NCBI RefSeq assembly: GCF_947489355.1
Contig: NZ_CANLDD010000022.1
Span: 1 to 64,000, forward strand
DNA length: 64,000 nucleotides
Source of the DNA: an uncultured Microbulbifer sp.
Lineage (GTDB): Bacteria; Pseudomonadota; Gammaproteobacteria; Pseudomonadales; Cellvibrionaceae
Direction of reading: 5' to 3'
The notes below the pieces were generated by a model. It had not been told where the DNA came from. It did not search any database and was given only the letters and a program-made list of their open reading frames with translations. Position 1 is the first letter of the stretch; each line of letters opens with the position of its first letter. Positions 37,687-46,547 of the stretch are shown piece after piece. Position numbers and translations under genes: made by a program.

Positions 37687-37881
37687 GGCAGCTCCGTTGG
37701 CTCTGGGAGGGGCCGCTCAAGACCCAGGCAAAACAGCGGCCTATGATAGCGGCTGGTGGTGTATTGGAAAAGCGAAAAAGCGGACAATTTGATCGATTCC
37801 TGTGCATTTAGCCTGCGGAGTGGTCAATTTTAGTTGTTTTAGGCGCCAATTTAATGGGAGATATTGGGATAAAGCCAAGCT

Positions 37882-39096
37882 TCAATGTGTGATAGCCAGC
37901 TCGTAGTTTACCGCTTCCGCACCGGGATCCACTATCTCGATGGCGAGATGAATCGGGCTTGCCGGCGGCATCAGTTTGTGGCCCGCCAGTTCGCCCTGGA
38001 GATATTCCTTAGGCGTAAACCGGCGGCTGGCTACCGCTTTGTCCTTCAGGTCCGTGAACTGCAATAACAGGCGGGGAAAAGGCTGGGGATAGGGTGCCGT
38101 ATTGAGTAGGACTGCATCCACCACCAGGGCTCCCTTGCGCTGGGGGTGGCTGCGTACCATCAGGTTGGAAGCCTGTATGGCACCGGGGTCCCTGAGCTGG
38201 GGCAGGGAACAGCCGAACAAAGGGCAGGTCGCGGTGTAGAAGCTGCGCCAGGGCTGTTTTTTGTTAAGATTGTCGAACTGGAAATAAGCCACCTGCGCGA
38301 GCAGTGTAAGAGCCAACAGGGGCAGCAATAGCCCCCAAAACCAGGGGCGTGCGACTTTTTGCTGTGGTGAGCCCCAGACTATTTCCACAGGCGCTGGCTG
38401 AATGGAGGAAATCAGCGGCTCGCCTTCCGGTTCCGTACCGACTTTATCCACGGAAGTAAAAAAGGGCTCCCTGCGCTCTCCAGCCCCCAGAGGCTCGGAA
38501 GCCCCTTGTGCTGACAGTGCAGCTCTAGAGGGTGTATTGCAAGCATCGCTTTGTGATCTTTCCCCAGCGCCGATCTGTGGGGCGTTTGCCAGCCTGGTGG
38601 GGGCAGTGTCTGAGTCACAGACAGGATCTCCGTCGGGCTTGAGCACATCGTCGAGGTTTTCTTCGAGCCTTTCCTCCGGAACCCTTTCAGGGCGCGGTAC
38701 CTGCCAATCACTATCACCAAATGCATCTCCGATGGAGGAGGCTGAATCCCCTTCACTGTGCGTATCCACCGGAGTCGGTTCCGCCGCAGCCTCTCTCTTC
38801 GGCATTGGTTGTCGGGTCGATGGGGGTTTGGTCGGGGACTTCCACCGTTTCTCTGTTGTCGGTTTAACGGCATCCAGTTCCATATCATCGTGGATCAGGA
38901 GGTCGTCGTCTTCGAGCAATGTCTCCAGGCTGTTGGAGATATTGGCGTCTTTATCATTGAAGACGATGTTTTCATCTGCACGGAAAACCTGCAGGCAGGA
39001 GCCACAACGCACTGCGCCGCGCGCGGCGCGCAGTTGCTGTCCGTTGACATGAAATGCGGTGTTGCAATGGGGGCAGCGGGTAACCAGTTGGGACAT
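37882..39096 (-). CDS. Zinc-ribbon DUF3426 membrane protein
   Basis: 404 residues in three parts: an N-terminal MJ0042-type zinc ribbon with CPHC and CGSC (residues 8-36), a long acidic, proline-rich low-complexity linker, one membrane segment near residue 265 (FWGLLLPLLALTLLAQVAYF) and a C-terminal DUF3426 domain on the far side. Function is unknown. It conventionally lies between prmA and dusB in pseudomonad-like genomes, as here. Confidence 0.85.
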   Translation of the reverse strand: MSQLVTRCPHCNTAFHVNGQQLRAARGAVRCGSCLQVFRADENIVFNDKDANISNSLETLLEDDDLLIHDDMELDAVKPTTEKRWKSPTKPPSTRQPMPKREAAAEPTPVDTHSEGDSASSIGDAFGDSDWQVPRPERVPEERLEENLDDVLKPDGDPVCDSDTAPTRLANAPQIGAGERSQSDACNTPSRAALSAQGASEPLGAGERREPFFTSVDKVGTEPEGEPLISSIQPAPVEIVWGSPQQKVARPWFWGLLLPLLALTLLAQVAYFQFDNLNKKQPWRSFYTATCPLFGCSLPQLRDPGAIQASNLMVRSHPQRKGALVVDAVLLNTAPYPQPFPRLLLQFTDLKDKAVASRRFTPKEYLQGELAGHKLMPPASPIHLAIEIVDPGAEAVNYELAITH

Positions 39097-39162
39097 TCGA
39101 TTGTGGCGCAGTGTATTTTGCGTTCAAGTCTACCAGCCTCCCCGGCCCCCGCGTAGTGGCGG

Positions 39163-40053
39163 TTAGCGCATTTGGGTAATACGGGTGCCGCTCAGGCGCA
39201 CCCAGCCCCCCTGTTCCCGCTCTTTATCGAATGCAACATGTTGTCTGTAGGCCGCCTTCACCTGCTTCGCCTGGGAGGCGAGGATACCCGACAGACAGAT
39301 GCGCCCGCCGACTCTGGTCAGGCCAATCAGCTCGCATGAGAGATCCATCAAGGGGCCCGCAAGGATGTTGGCGAACATGATATCCGCGGGCTCCCGTGGC
39401 ATCTGTGCCGGCAGGTAGACCGGAAAGCGCTCGGGATCAATACCGTTGCGCGCGGCGTTGTCGCGGCTGGCGATCAGCGCCTGCGGGTCAATATCGGCCC
39501 CCATGGCGTGTTCGGCACCAAGGAGCAGGGCGCCGATACCCAGGATGCCGGAACCGCAGCCGAAGTCGATCACGTTGCGGCTTTGCAGAGGTTCCCCGGC
39601 CAGCCACTGCAGGCACAGAAATGTGGTGGGGTGGGTGCCGGTACCGAAGGCAAGACCGGGATCGAGCATCAGATTGGTCGTCTCCGGGTGCGGGGGCTGA
39701 CACCAACTGGGACAGATCCACAGGTTTTCGCCACACTGGATGGGCTTGTAGTGGGACATCCACTCGCGCTCCCAGTCTCTGTCCTCCAGTGGCTCCCAGC
39801 GGGCATTGGGCAGCTGTGCACAGAGAAAGGCGGCGGCTTTGGCTTCTGTGACCGCAGTGTTGATTTCCGCATCGAACAGGCCGGTCACCCGTGTCTGATC
39901 CCACAGGGGCACCTCGCCGAGAGCGGGTTCGAGAATAGGTTGATCTGCGTTGTCCTGCAGGGAGACGGATACGGCGCCGGCAAAAAGCAGAGCCTCTTCG
40001 ATTTTTTCTGCATACACGCGATCAGTATCGACGCGAAGTTGTAGCCAGGGCAT
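39163..40053 (-). CDS. prmA: Ribosomal protein L11 methyltransferase
   Basis: PrmA trimethylates several lysines of L11. 296 residues from ATG 40053 (MPWLQLRVD); an upstream in-frame extension is not conserved. The N-terminal substrate-recognition domain is followed by the SAM-binding core VIDFGCGSGILGIGALLLGA and the NILAGPL motif. It lies 126 bases after accC. Confidence 0.96.
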   Translation of the reverse strand: MPWLQLRVDTDRVYAEKIEEALLFAGAVSVSLQDNADQPILEPALGEVPLWDQTRVTGLFDAEINTAVTEAKAAAFLCAQLPNARWEPLEDRDWEREWMSHYKPIQCGENLWICPSWCQPPHPETTNLMLDPGLAFGTGTHPTTFLCLQWLAGEPLQSRNVIDFGCGSGILGIGALLLGAEHAMGADIDPQALIASRDNAARNGIDPERFPVYLPAQMPREPADIMFANILAGPLMDLSCELIGLTRVGGRICLSGILASQAKQVKAAYRQHVAFDKEREQGGWVRLSGTRITQMR

Positions 40054-40179
40054 TGGGGTTCCGTGGTGAGTAACTGCGGATTGGAGCGGGCTCGCGCATA
40101 GGTGTTTTCGGCGGTTACTGCCATCCATGGCGCCGGGATTCGTCGTCGGGCTACACAATGTGTGCCGGTCGGTACGGCA

Positions 40180-41520
40180 TTACAGCCCCAGCTTTTTCTC
40201 CAGATAGTGGATATTCACCCCGCCCCTGGCAAAGGCCTCATCCCGCACCAGTTCCTCCTGCAGAGGAATATTGGTTTTGATACCGTCCACCACGAGTTCG
40301 GACAGGGCAACGCGCATACGCGCCAGGGCGGTGTCGCGGTCCTCCCCATGGGTGATGACTTTGGCGATCATCGAATCGTAGTTGGGGGGTACCGAGTAGC
40401 CCGAGTACAGGTGAGAGTCCACGCGCACCCCGAAGCCGCCGGGCATATGGAAGTTGTTCACCGTGCCCGGGCACGGGAAAAAGGTGCGCGGGTCTTCCGC
40501 GTTAATACGACACTCGAAGGCATGGCCGCGAATGACAATGTCTTCCTGCGTTAGGGAGAGTTTCTCGCCGGTACAGACGCGGATCTGCTCCTTGATCAGG
40601 TCGATACCGGTGACCATTTCGGTAACGGGGTGCTCCACCTGGATGCGGGTATTCATCTCGATAAAATAGAAGTTTTGGTCTTCGTAGAGAAACTCGAAGG
40701 TGCCGGCACCGCGGTAGCCGATTTCGATACAGGCCTGTACACAGGCCTCCTGCACATCCCGGCGCACGGCATCGGGAATCCCCGGAGCAGGGGCTTCCTC
40801 AAGCACTTTCTGGTGGCGGCGCTGCAGGGAACAGTCGCGGTCGCCCAGATGCACAGCATTGCCCTGGCCATCGGACATCACCTGGATTTCCACATGGCGC
40901 GGGTTCTGGAGGAATTTCTCCATATACACGGTGCCATCACCGAAAGCGGCTTGCGCTTCGGATTTTGTGATGGCGATGGTGTTGACCAGATCCGCCTCAC
41001 GCTCGACCACGCGCATACCGCGGCCGCCACCGCCGGAGGCGGCCTTGATAATAACCGGGTAGCCGATCTTGCGCGCGATCTCCATACAGCCCTCGCGGCT
41101 GTCTGGCAGCGGGCCATCGGAGCCGGGGACTGTGGGAACGCCGGCTTTTTTCATTGCGGCGATAGCCGAAACCTTGTCACCCATCAGGCGGATCACATCC
41201 GCGGTGGGCCCGATAAAGGTGAAGCCACTCTTTTGCACCTGTTCCGCGAAATCGGCGTTCTCAGCCAGAAAGCCGTAGCCGGGGTGCACGGCCACCGCAT
41301 CGGTGATTTCCATCGCGGAAATAATGGCCGGTACATTCAGGTAGCTTTGCGGTGATGGGTTGGGGCCAATGCACACCGACTCATCAGCCAGGCGCACGTG
41401 CTTCAGATTGCGGTCCACCAGGGAGTGCACTGCGACTGTGGCGATGCCCATTTCCTTACAGGCGCGTAAAATCCGCAAGGCGATTTCGCCCCGGTTGGCG
41501 ATCAGGATCTTGTCAAACAT
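40180..41520 (-). CDS. accC: Acetyl-CoA carboxylase, biotin carboxylase subunit
   Basis: AccC carboxylates biotin on AccB using ATP and bicarbonate, the first step of fatty-acid synthesis. 446 residues: [16 protein letters not shown] at the start, the glycine-rich ATP loop [45 protein letters not shown] and RINAEDP. ATG 41520 is preferred over GTG two codons upstream. It follows accB by 14 bases. Confidence 0.98.
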   Translation of the reverse strand: MFDKILIANRGEIALRILRACKEMGIATVAVHSLVDRNLKHVRLADESVCIGPNPSPQSYLNVPAIISAMEITDAVAVHPGYGFLAENADFAEQVQKSGFTFIGPTADVIRLMGDKVSAIAAMKKAGVPTVPGSDGPLPDSREGCMEIARKIGYPVIIKAASGGGGRGMRVVEREADLVNTIAITKSEAQAAFGDGTVYMEKFLQNPRHVEIQVMSDGQGNAVHLGDRDCSLQRRHQKVLEEAPAPGIPDAVRRDVQEACVQACIEIGYRGAGTFEFLYEDQNFYFIEMNTRIQVEHPVTEMVTGIDLIKEQIRVCTGEKLSLTQEDIVIRGHAFECRINAEDPRTFFPCPGTVNNFHMPGGFGVRVDSHLYSGYSVPPNYDSMIAKVITHGEDRDTALARMRVALSELVVDGIKTNIPLQEELVRDEAFARGGVNIHYLEKKLGL

Positions 41521-41534
41521 GGTCACTACCCCGC

Positions 41535-41987
41535 TCAGACAATGGTCACAAGCGGCTGATCAAATTCCACTGGCTGGCCGTCTTCCAGCAGAATGGCTCC
41601 GATAGTGCCGGCCTTGTCGGCTTCGATCTGGTTCATCATCTTCATCGCCTCGACAATGCAGATGACATCACCAACCTTGACTTTCTGACCCACCCTAACA
41701 AAGGGCTCGGCACCGGGGCTGGGTGCCGCATAGTAGGTGCCTACCATGGGTGACTTCACCGCGTGGCCACTGGTCTCCGGCTTGGATTCCATTTCACTCA
41801 CGGCCGCGCTTGGCGCTGGCGTCGCCGGTGCAACAGGCGCGGGTGCGCTGTACACCGGAGCGGCGGGCTGTGCAGCGCTACCTCCGCGGCTGATGCGCAC
41901 GGACTCTTCGCCCTCCTTGATCTCCAGCTCGCCGATATCCGATTCCTCGAGCAGTTCGATAAGTTTTTTAATTTTGCGGATATCCAT
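41535..41987 (-). CDS. accB: Biotin carboxyl carrier protein
   Basis: 150 residues: an N-terminal dimerisation helix, a Pro/Ala-rich flexible linker (about 45-75) and the biotinyl domain with EAMKMMN, in which Lys116 is the biotin attachment site. It is coupled closely with aroQ upstream and accC downstream. Confidence 0.97.
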   Translation of the reverse strand: MDIRKIKKLIELLEESDIGELEIKEGEESVRISRGGSAAQPAAPVYSAPAPVAPATPAPSAAVSEMESKPETSGHAVKSPMVGTYYAAPSPGAEPFVRVGQKVKVGDVICIVEAMKMMNQIEADKAGTIGAILLEDGQPVEFDQPLVTIV

Positions 41988-41990
41988 AGT

Positions 41991-42467
41991 TCAATCACTC
42001 GCAGGTTTGACTCGTTGATGTCGGGGCGCCATACCCAGCTGGTGTATGGCCGCCTGTAGGGCCAGTGTGTAGCTGTGCGGGCCGAAGCCAGATACTACGC
42101 CACAGGCCAAGTCGGAAAGATAGGAACGGTGCCTGAAGGTCTCCCTGGTGTGGGGGTTGGACAGGTGCAGTTCAACAAAGGGTATGGCAACTGCCGCCAG
42201 GGCGTCCCGCAGGGCCACGCTGGTGTGGGTAAAGGCCGCTGGGTTGATGACGATAAAATCGACATCGGTAGTCGCAGCCAGGTGGATGCGATCCAGCAGG
42301 GCCGACTCGCTGTTGCTTTGCATGGTCTCCAGCTTGTGGCCGGCCGCTTTGCACTGGCGCTCGGCGGCCTGGTTGATTTCCGCAAGTGTGGTGGCACCGT
42401 AAATGTGCGGTTCCCGGCTGCCGAGCAGGTTGAGGTTGGGGCCGTGCAGAAGAAGAATTTTGGCCAT
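41991..42467 (-). CDS. aroQ: 3-dehydroquinate dehydratase type II
   Basis: AroQ dehydrates 3-dehydroquinate in the shikimate pathway. 158 residues from ATG 42467: [17 protein letters not shown] with the catalytic Tyr, [28 protein letters not shown] and [17 protein letters not shown] with the catalytic His and Arg. The longer open frame upstream is not conserved. It heads the aroQ-accB-accC run. Confidence 0.97.
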   Translation of the reverse strand: MAKILLLHGPNLNLLGSREPHIYGATTLAEINQAAERQCKAAGHKLETMQSNSESALLDRIHLAATTDVDFIVINPAAFTHTSVALRDALAAVAIPFVELHLSNPHTRETFRHRSYLSDLACGVVSGFGPHSYTLALQAAIHQLGMAPRHQRVKPASD

Positions 42468-42711
42468 AGTTTGCTCTGGGGAAGTTGCCGAAAAAGTCAC
42501 AAAAAAGGAATTTGTCGTGGTTATTTCGCGGGTTAAGCCGAAGTTGGACCGTGTTGTTCGAGTGTGCCGCAAAAATGACCCTCTGTCCATGCATTCCGGG
42601 CGGTTTATAGAAGTTAGCGACAATTCGGCGATATTTACCTAAAGTTGGCGCAAGATATAGGGATTGAGGCTTTATTGGCCAGATGAATGGCTGTAAAGGC
42701 AGGGCTTCCCT
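42468..42711. other. Intergenic region upstream of aroQ
   Basis: A 244-base, AT-rich gap between aroQ (minus) and the end of dsbD (minus). It should contain the aroQ-accBC promoter. No repeat, RNA or small gene was recognised. Confidence 0.4.
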
Positions 42712-44514
42712 TTACGGGGTAGAAGAGGTGCTCACCCCGCCTTGGGCGGCGGCCTCAAGCTCCACCAGCAATTCACTGCGCGAAAGTATCTGCGGCAGGA
42801 CCTTGGCTTCACCGCCGCCGGCGGGGTAGAGAAGGTACAAGGGGACGCTGGTGCGCTTGTACTTGGCCAGCAGCGCACTGATGTGGGGGTCCTGGTTGGT
42901 CCAGTCCCCCTTGAAGGCCACAATCCCGAGTTGTTCGATGGCACGGCTCACGGCACCGCTCGACAGCACCACTTGCTCATTCACCAGACAGGTGAGGCAC
43001 CAGGCTGCGGTCATGTTGGCCAGTACCGCGCGACCTTCGCTGCGTGCGACATCCAGTTGCTGGGCCGAATAGGGTTGCCAGTAGTCGCTGGATTCTTGTT
43101 GGGCCTGGGGTAGGGTGCTGAGACGCGGCAATAATAATACCGCAAAGGCCAGCGCCACCGCCGCCACACAACCCCGCAGCCAGCGCCACTGGTAGCGAGG
43201 CCACAACCATAGGGCAAAGGCGATTGCGACAGCGCCGGTGAGTGCCAGCGCGACACCATCCCCCCCGGTTTGCCGCCCCAAAACCCACAGCAGCCAGACT
43301 GCGGTCAGATACATGGGGAAGGCCAGCAATTGCTTGAGGCGATCCATCCAGGGGCCGGGGCGCGGCAGCTTCTCCGCCAGTGCGGGTAGGTAAGTCAACA
43401 ACAGGAAAGGCGCGGCCATACCGGCGCCCAAGGCGGCAAAAATGCTGAGTGCCGGCACAGCCGGCTGCGTCACAGCGAATCCCAGTGCAGACCCCATCAG
43501 CGGTGCCGTGCAGGGGCTGGCCACCAGAGTGGCCAGGGCGCCGGAAGCGAGGGAACCGCCCCAACCCCGGCTGTTGTTCAGGTGACCGCCAATGCCCATC
43601 AGGCTGCTTCCGAGTTCGGTGACTCCGGAAAGGCTGAGCCCCATCACAAAGAACAGGTAAGCCAGGGCGGCCACCAGCCAGGGGGACTGTAGTTGGAAGC
43701 CCCAGCCGATCGCTTCGCCGCCGGCGCGCAGCACCAGCATTACCGCGGCAATGGCGACAAAACTCAGAATAACGCCAGCGCTGTAGGCCCAGCCGTGGTG
43801 GTGGCGCTGGCTGGCACTCTGCGCTGCCTGACTCACCGCCAGTAGTTTGATCGAGAGCACCGGGAAAACACAGGGCATCAGGTTCAACAGCAGCCCGCCG
43901 GCGAAAGCAAACAACAGCGCCAGGAGTAGAGTGATGAGGCTATTGTTATTCTCTTGGGGGGAGGGCCTGCTGTTATTCGAGGTGCCGGCACTGGTGGAGG
44001 GTGTCTCCAGTTTCCGGATACTGCTGCTGCCGGTGTCCACGCTGTAGTGACGGGACTGTGGTGGATAGCAGAGCCCCGCATCGGCGCAGCCCTGGTAGTG
44101 CAGCTCCAACTGCACGATTTTGCCGGCGCCCGCCAGGCGGATGGGGAATTCCAGTTGACCGCGATAGACCTCGGTCTCCTTCCCGAAATAGTCATCCCAG
44201 ATCACCTCGCCGCTCGGCAGGCTCAGGGGCAATTCGGTCTTTTGTCCGTTATCAATGCGGTAGAGGGCGAGCTTGTCGCGGTAGAGGTAGTACTCGGGGG
44301 CTATTTCAAAAATAGCACTGAGCTGGCTGCCGCTCAGCAGCAGGTCCTGCCGGTAGGCTTCGTCGACCGGCAGAAAGGGATTGTCCAAAGTGGCATTGAG
44401 GGTGGCAAAAGGAGTACCGGGGTTTTGCCCCTGGGCGCTGGTGCCGGACACCAACAACAGGATTGCCAGCAGGGCGAGGAACTTATTTCTGAAAGTTTTG
44501 GTCATCACAGCCAT
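42712..44514 (-). CDS. dsbD: Thiol:disulfide interchange protein DsbD
   Basis: DsbD passes electrons from cytoplasmic thioredoxin to periplasmic thiol proteins. 600 residues: signal peptide, an N-terminal Ig-like domain with the Cys pair GCADAGLC, a central eight-helix domain with Cys in MPCVFPVLSIK and SPCTAPLMG, and a C-terminal thioredoxin domain with AAWCLTCLVNE (CLTC rather than the CVAC of E. coli). The start may be ATG 44514 or 44505. A periplasmic copper-protein cluster is divergent. Confidence 0.95.
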   Translation of the reverse strand: MAVMTKTFRNKFLALLAILLLVSGTSAQGQNPGTPFATLNATLDNPFLPVDEAYRQDLLLSGSQLSAIFEIAPEYYLYRDKLALYRIDNGQKTELPLSLPSGEVIWDDYFGKETEVYRGQLEFPIRLAGAGKIVQLELHYQGCADAGLCYPPQSRHYSVDTGSSSIRKLETPSTSAGTSNNSRPSPQENNNSLITLLLALLFAFAGGLLLNLMPCVFPVLSIKLLAVSQAAQSASQRHHHGWAYSAGVILSFVAIAAVMLVLRAGGEAIGWGFQLQSPWLVAALAYLFFVMGLSLSGVTELGSSLMGIGGHLNNSRGWGGSLASGALATLVASPCTAPLMGSALGFAVTQPAVPALSIFAALGAGMAAPFLLLTYLPALAEKLPRPGPWMDRLKQLLAFPMYLTAVWLLWVLGRQTGGDGVALALTGAVAIAFALWLWPRYQWRWLRGCVAAVALAFAVLLLPRLSTLPQAQQESSDYWQPYSAQQLDVARSEGRAVLANMTAAWCLTCLVNEQVVLSSGAVSRAIEQLGIVAFKGDWTNQDPHISALLAKYKRTSVPLYLLYPAGGGEAKVLPQILSRSELLVELEAAAQGGVSTSSTP

Positions 44515-44639
44515 TGATGAAAAAATTCATTATAGTCGGAGGTACGGCTCTGACTGTTGCGCCGGGTGGGGGTTCAGTCGCGCCGGCAGTGCAGTATAGC
44601 GGTGTCGGCGGTACAAAAAAACAACAGTGGGAGATTGTT

Positions 44640-45365
44640 TTGCCGTCATTTGAACGCCTTCACAGCCTTGGGATCTGTCTGTTGGTGACCGGTGTACTGG
44701 GGGCCTGTTCCGCCAATAAACCGATTCCGCCCCCGGTCATCCCCCCGCCCAAGAAAACAGGGCCCTCACAGGAAGAAATTCGCCAGAGCAATGTGACTTT
44801 TTTTCTCAAGCGGGCCGAACAGGCCCTGCTCAAGGGGTATCTGACTCAACCGGCCGGTGCCAGTGCTTATGATTACTACCTGCGCGTGCAGCAATTGGAT
44901 CCAGGTAATCGTCGGGCCGAGGCCGGTATCCAGACCCTTGTAGTTACCTATGTCGAACAGGCCCGTGAAGCTCTGCGCCAGCGCAGCTTTGGCGCAGTGG
45001 AAGTGCTGCTCAAGCGCGCCGAGATGCTGGCACCGGGCAATACACTGGTGGCGGAAGTGCGCCGGCAACTGGTCCGTGAGCGAGACCGCGCCCGCTTCGA
45101 TCTACCCGAGGGAGAGAGCATTGGCCTTTTGGTAGCGGAACTGAATTCCAGGTCTGCGCAACTCGCGGAGCAGTTGCGCCGCCTGGCCCGGCGCATTCGC
45201 AGCGAGCAGTTGCGCGTTATTATTGTCGCGCGCAATGATGCCGAGGGGCGCTGGATTTACCAGCAACTGCGCGAGGCTGTACCCGGTTACCGGGTGCGGG
45301 GGGATATCAAAATCGGCAGTCCCGCGCGGCTGCTTCTAATTCAACCCGGTGGGAAGGCCCAATGA
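44640..45365 (+). CDS. Lipoprotein of unknown function
   Basis: TTG 44640 with GGGAG six bases upstream gives a typical lipoprotein signal (hydrophobic core ending GVLGAC, Cys about residue 22). A longer frame from ATG 44514 would put this signal in the middle and is rejected. The mature part of about 220 residues starts with a proline stretch (PIPPPVIPPPKK), then a helical TPR-like region (LLKRAE...LDPGNRRAEAGIQTL), and ends with a small basic alpha/beta stretch. No family is recognised. Its stop overlaps the PCu(A)C gene (ATGA), so the two are made together. Confidence 0.65.
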   Translation: MPSFERLHSLGICLLVTGVLGACSANKPIPPPVIPPPKKTGPSQEEIRQSNVTFFLKRAEQALLKGYLTQPAGASAYDYYLRVQQLDPGNRRAEAGIQTLVVTYVEQAREALRQRSFGAVEVLLKRAEMLAPGNTLVAEVRRQLVRERDRARFDLPEGESIGLLVAELNSRSAQLAEQLRRLARRIRSEQLRVIIVARNDAEGRWIYQQLREAVPGYRVRGDIKIGSPARLLLIQPGGKAQ

Positions 45366-45835
45366 GAAAACCCTTGATATCAGTCTGGATAGTATTTGGC
45401 ACAGTATTGCTGTTTGCGACACAGACCCTGGGCACTACCCCGGTCCTCGCGGTGGAAGGTTATGCCCGTGAGACACCGCCGGGAGCGCCGATGAGCGCGG
45501 CCTATCTGTCCTTCCACAATACCGGAGCACAAGCGCTGCTGCTGACTGCCGTGGCGCTGCCGGAAGTAAAAGATGGCCGTGCCGAACTGCACTCCACCGA
45601 GCGCAAAGATGGTGTCAGCCGTATGCGCCGACTGCAGCAAGTGGCCATCGGCGCTGGAGAGCAGCTACAGATGACGCCTGGTGGAGTGCACCTGATGATC
45701 AACGGATTCCGCCTCCGGGCAGGGGAAACGCTGCTGCTGCGTCTATTCTTTGCGGATGCCCCGAGTTTGGATATTCGGGTGCCGGTGGTACGCATGGATG
45801 GGGTAGATAAGGGTCAGCATCAGCACCATAAATGA
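45362..45835 (+). CDS. Periplasmic copper chaperone PCu(A)C
   Basis: 157 residues with a signal peptide (about 1-30) and the PCu(A)C domain: AAYLSFHNTG, AELHSTERKDGVSRMRRL and PGGVHLMINGF give the His/Met ligand set H-M-H-M. Family role: holds Cu(I) in the periplasm and helps load the CuA centre of cytochrome oxidase. A His-rich tail (GQHQHHK) adds possible metal ligands. It overlaps the upstream lipoprotein gene. Confidence 0.9.
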   Translation: MRKPLISVWIVFGTVLLFATQTLGTTPVLAVEGYARETPPGAPMSAAYLSFHNTGAQALLLTAVALPEVKDGRAELHSTERKDGVSRMRRLQQVAIGAGEQLQMTPGGVHLMINGFRLRAGETLLLRLFFADAPSLDIRVPVVRMDGVDKGQHQHHK

Positions 45836-45877
45836 AACGGGTTTATGTTTTTTATCGCAGTAAAAGAGGGAGAAAAA

Positions 45878-46447
45878 ATGAATAAAATATGGTTGCTTGC
45901 GGGAGTCCTTGCCCTGGCCAGTTGCGCCTATAGCCCGCTGCAGATTCAGGTGTACCCTGAGTTCCAGGTCACTGCGGATAGCATAGGGTCTGGCCATACC
46001 CTGAGCGTGCAAGGGATCAATGAATTGCCCGGTGGTGGTTTGGGCTCTCTCGGTGGGGTCTACTCCGAGACGTCCCGAATCAGTGTCGCCAATGATGCGG
46101 GGGAGGCGATAGCGACGGGGCTGCGGCGGGGATTTGCCAACTGGTCTTTCCGCGTGACCGACACCGCCGCACAGGTGCAGGTGGTAGCGAGGCTGGTGAG
46201 GCTTACCTATAACAGTCCCGATATTGTCTACACAACCACCATAGACACTTCCGCGGAAATTCACCTGGAAGTCAAAGTGGGTGCCGCAACCTATTTCGGG
46301 ACCTACAGTGCCTCCGGCACGGATCGCAATTTGGTCAAACCCAGCCGGGAGGAGGTGGAAACACGGGTGAACGGCATACTGGGTGCAACCCTGCAACGGG
46401 TATTCGAAGACAGGAAACTGAAAGATTTCCTGTACACTCACTTGTGA
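45878..46447 (+). CDS. YajG-type lipoprotein
   Basis: ATG 45878 (GAGGGAGAAAA upstream) starts a lipoprotein signal MNKIWLLAGVLALASC with Cys16 as lipidation site; a longer frame from 45845 is not used. The 189-residue product has the DUF/YajG pattern: conserved VSNDAGEAIATGLRRGF-like stretch (VANDAGEAIATGLRRG) and a C-terminal VETRVNGILGATLQRVFED. Envelope localisation is clear, function of the family unknown. Confidence 0.8.
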   Translation: MNKIWLLAGVLALASCAYSPLQIQVYPEFQVTADSIGSGHTLSVQGINELPGGGLGSLGGVYSETSRISVANDAGEAIATGLRRGFANWSFRVTDTAAQVQVVARLVRLTYNSPDIVYTTTIDTSAEIHLEVKVGAATYFGTYSASGTDRNLVKPSREEVETRVNGILGATLQRVFEDRKLKDFLYTHL

Positions 46448-46547
46448 GCGTGCCCTTTAGGCACTGAAGGGGTCAACAGGGAGGCTGAATCATTGAATAA
46501 AATCGGCAATCTCGGGTGGTAATGTCGGTAAAGTTACTCAAAATACC

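Noticed and set aside
44514-44640. N-terminal extension of the unknown lipoprotein from ATG 44514
   Set aside because: It would bury a good lipoprotein signal and lacks a ribosome binding site; the TTG at 44640 has one.
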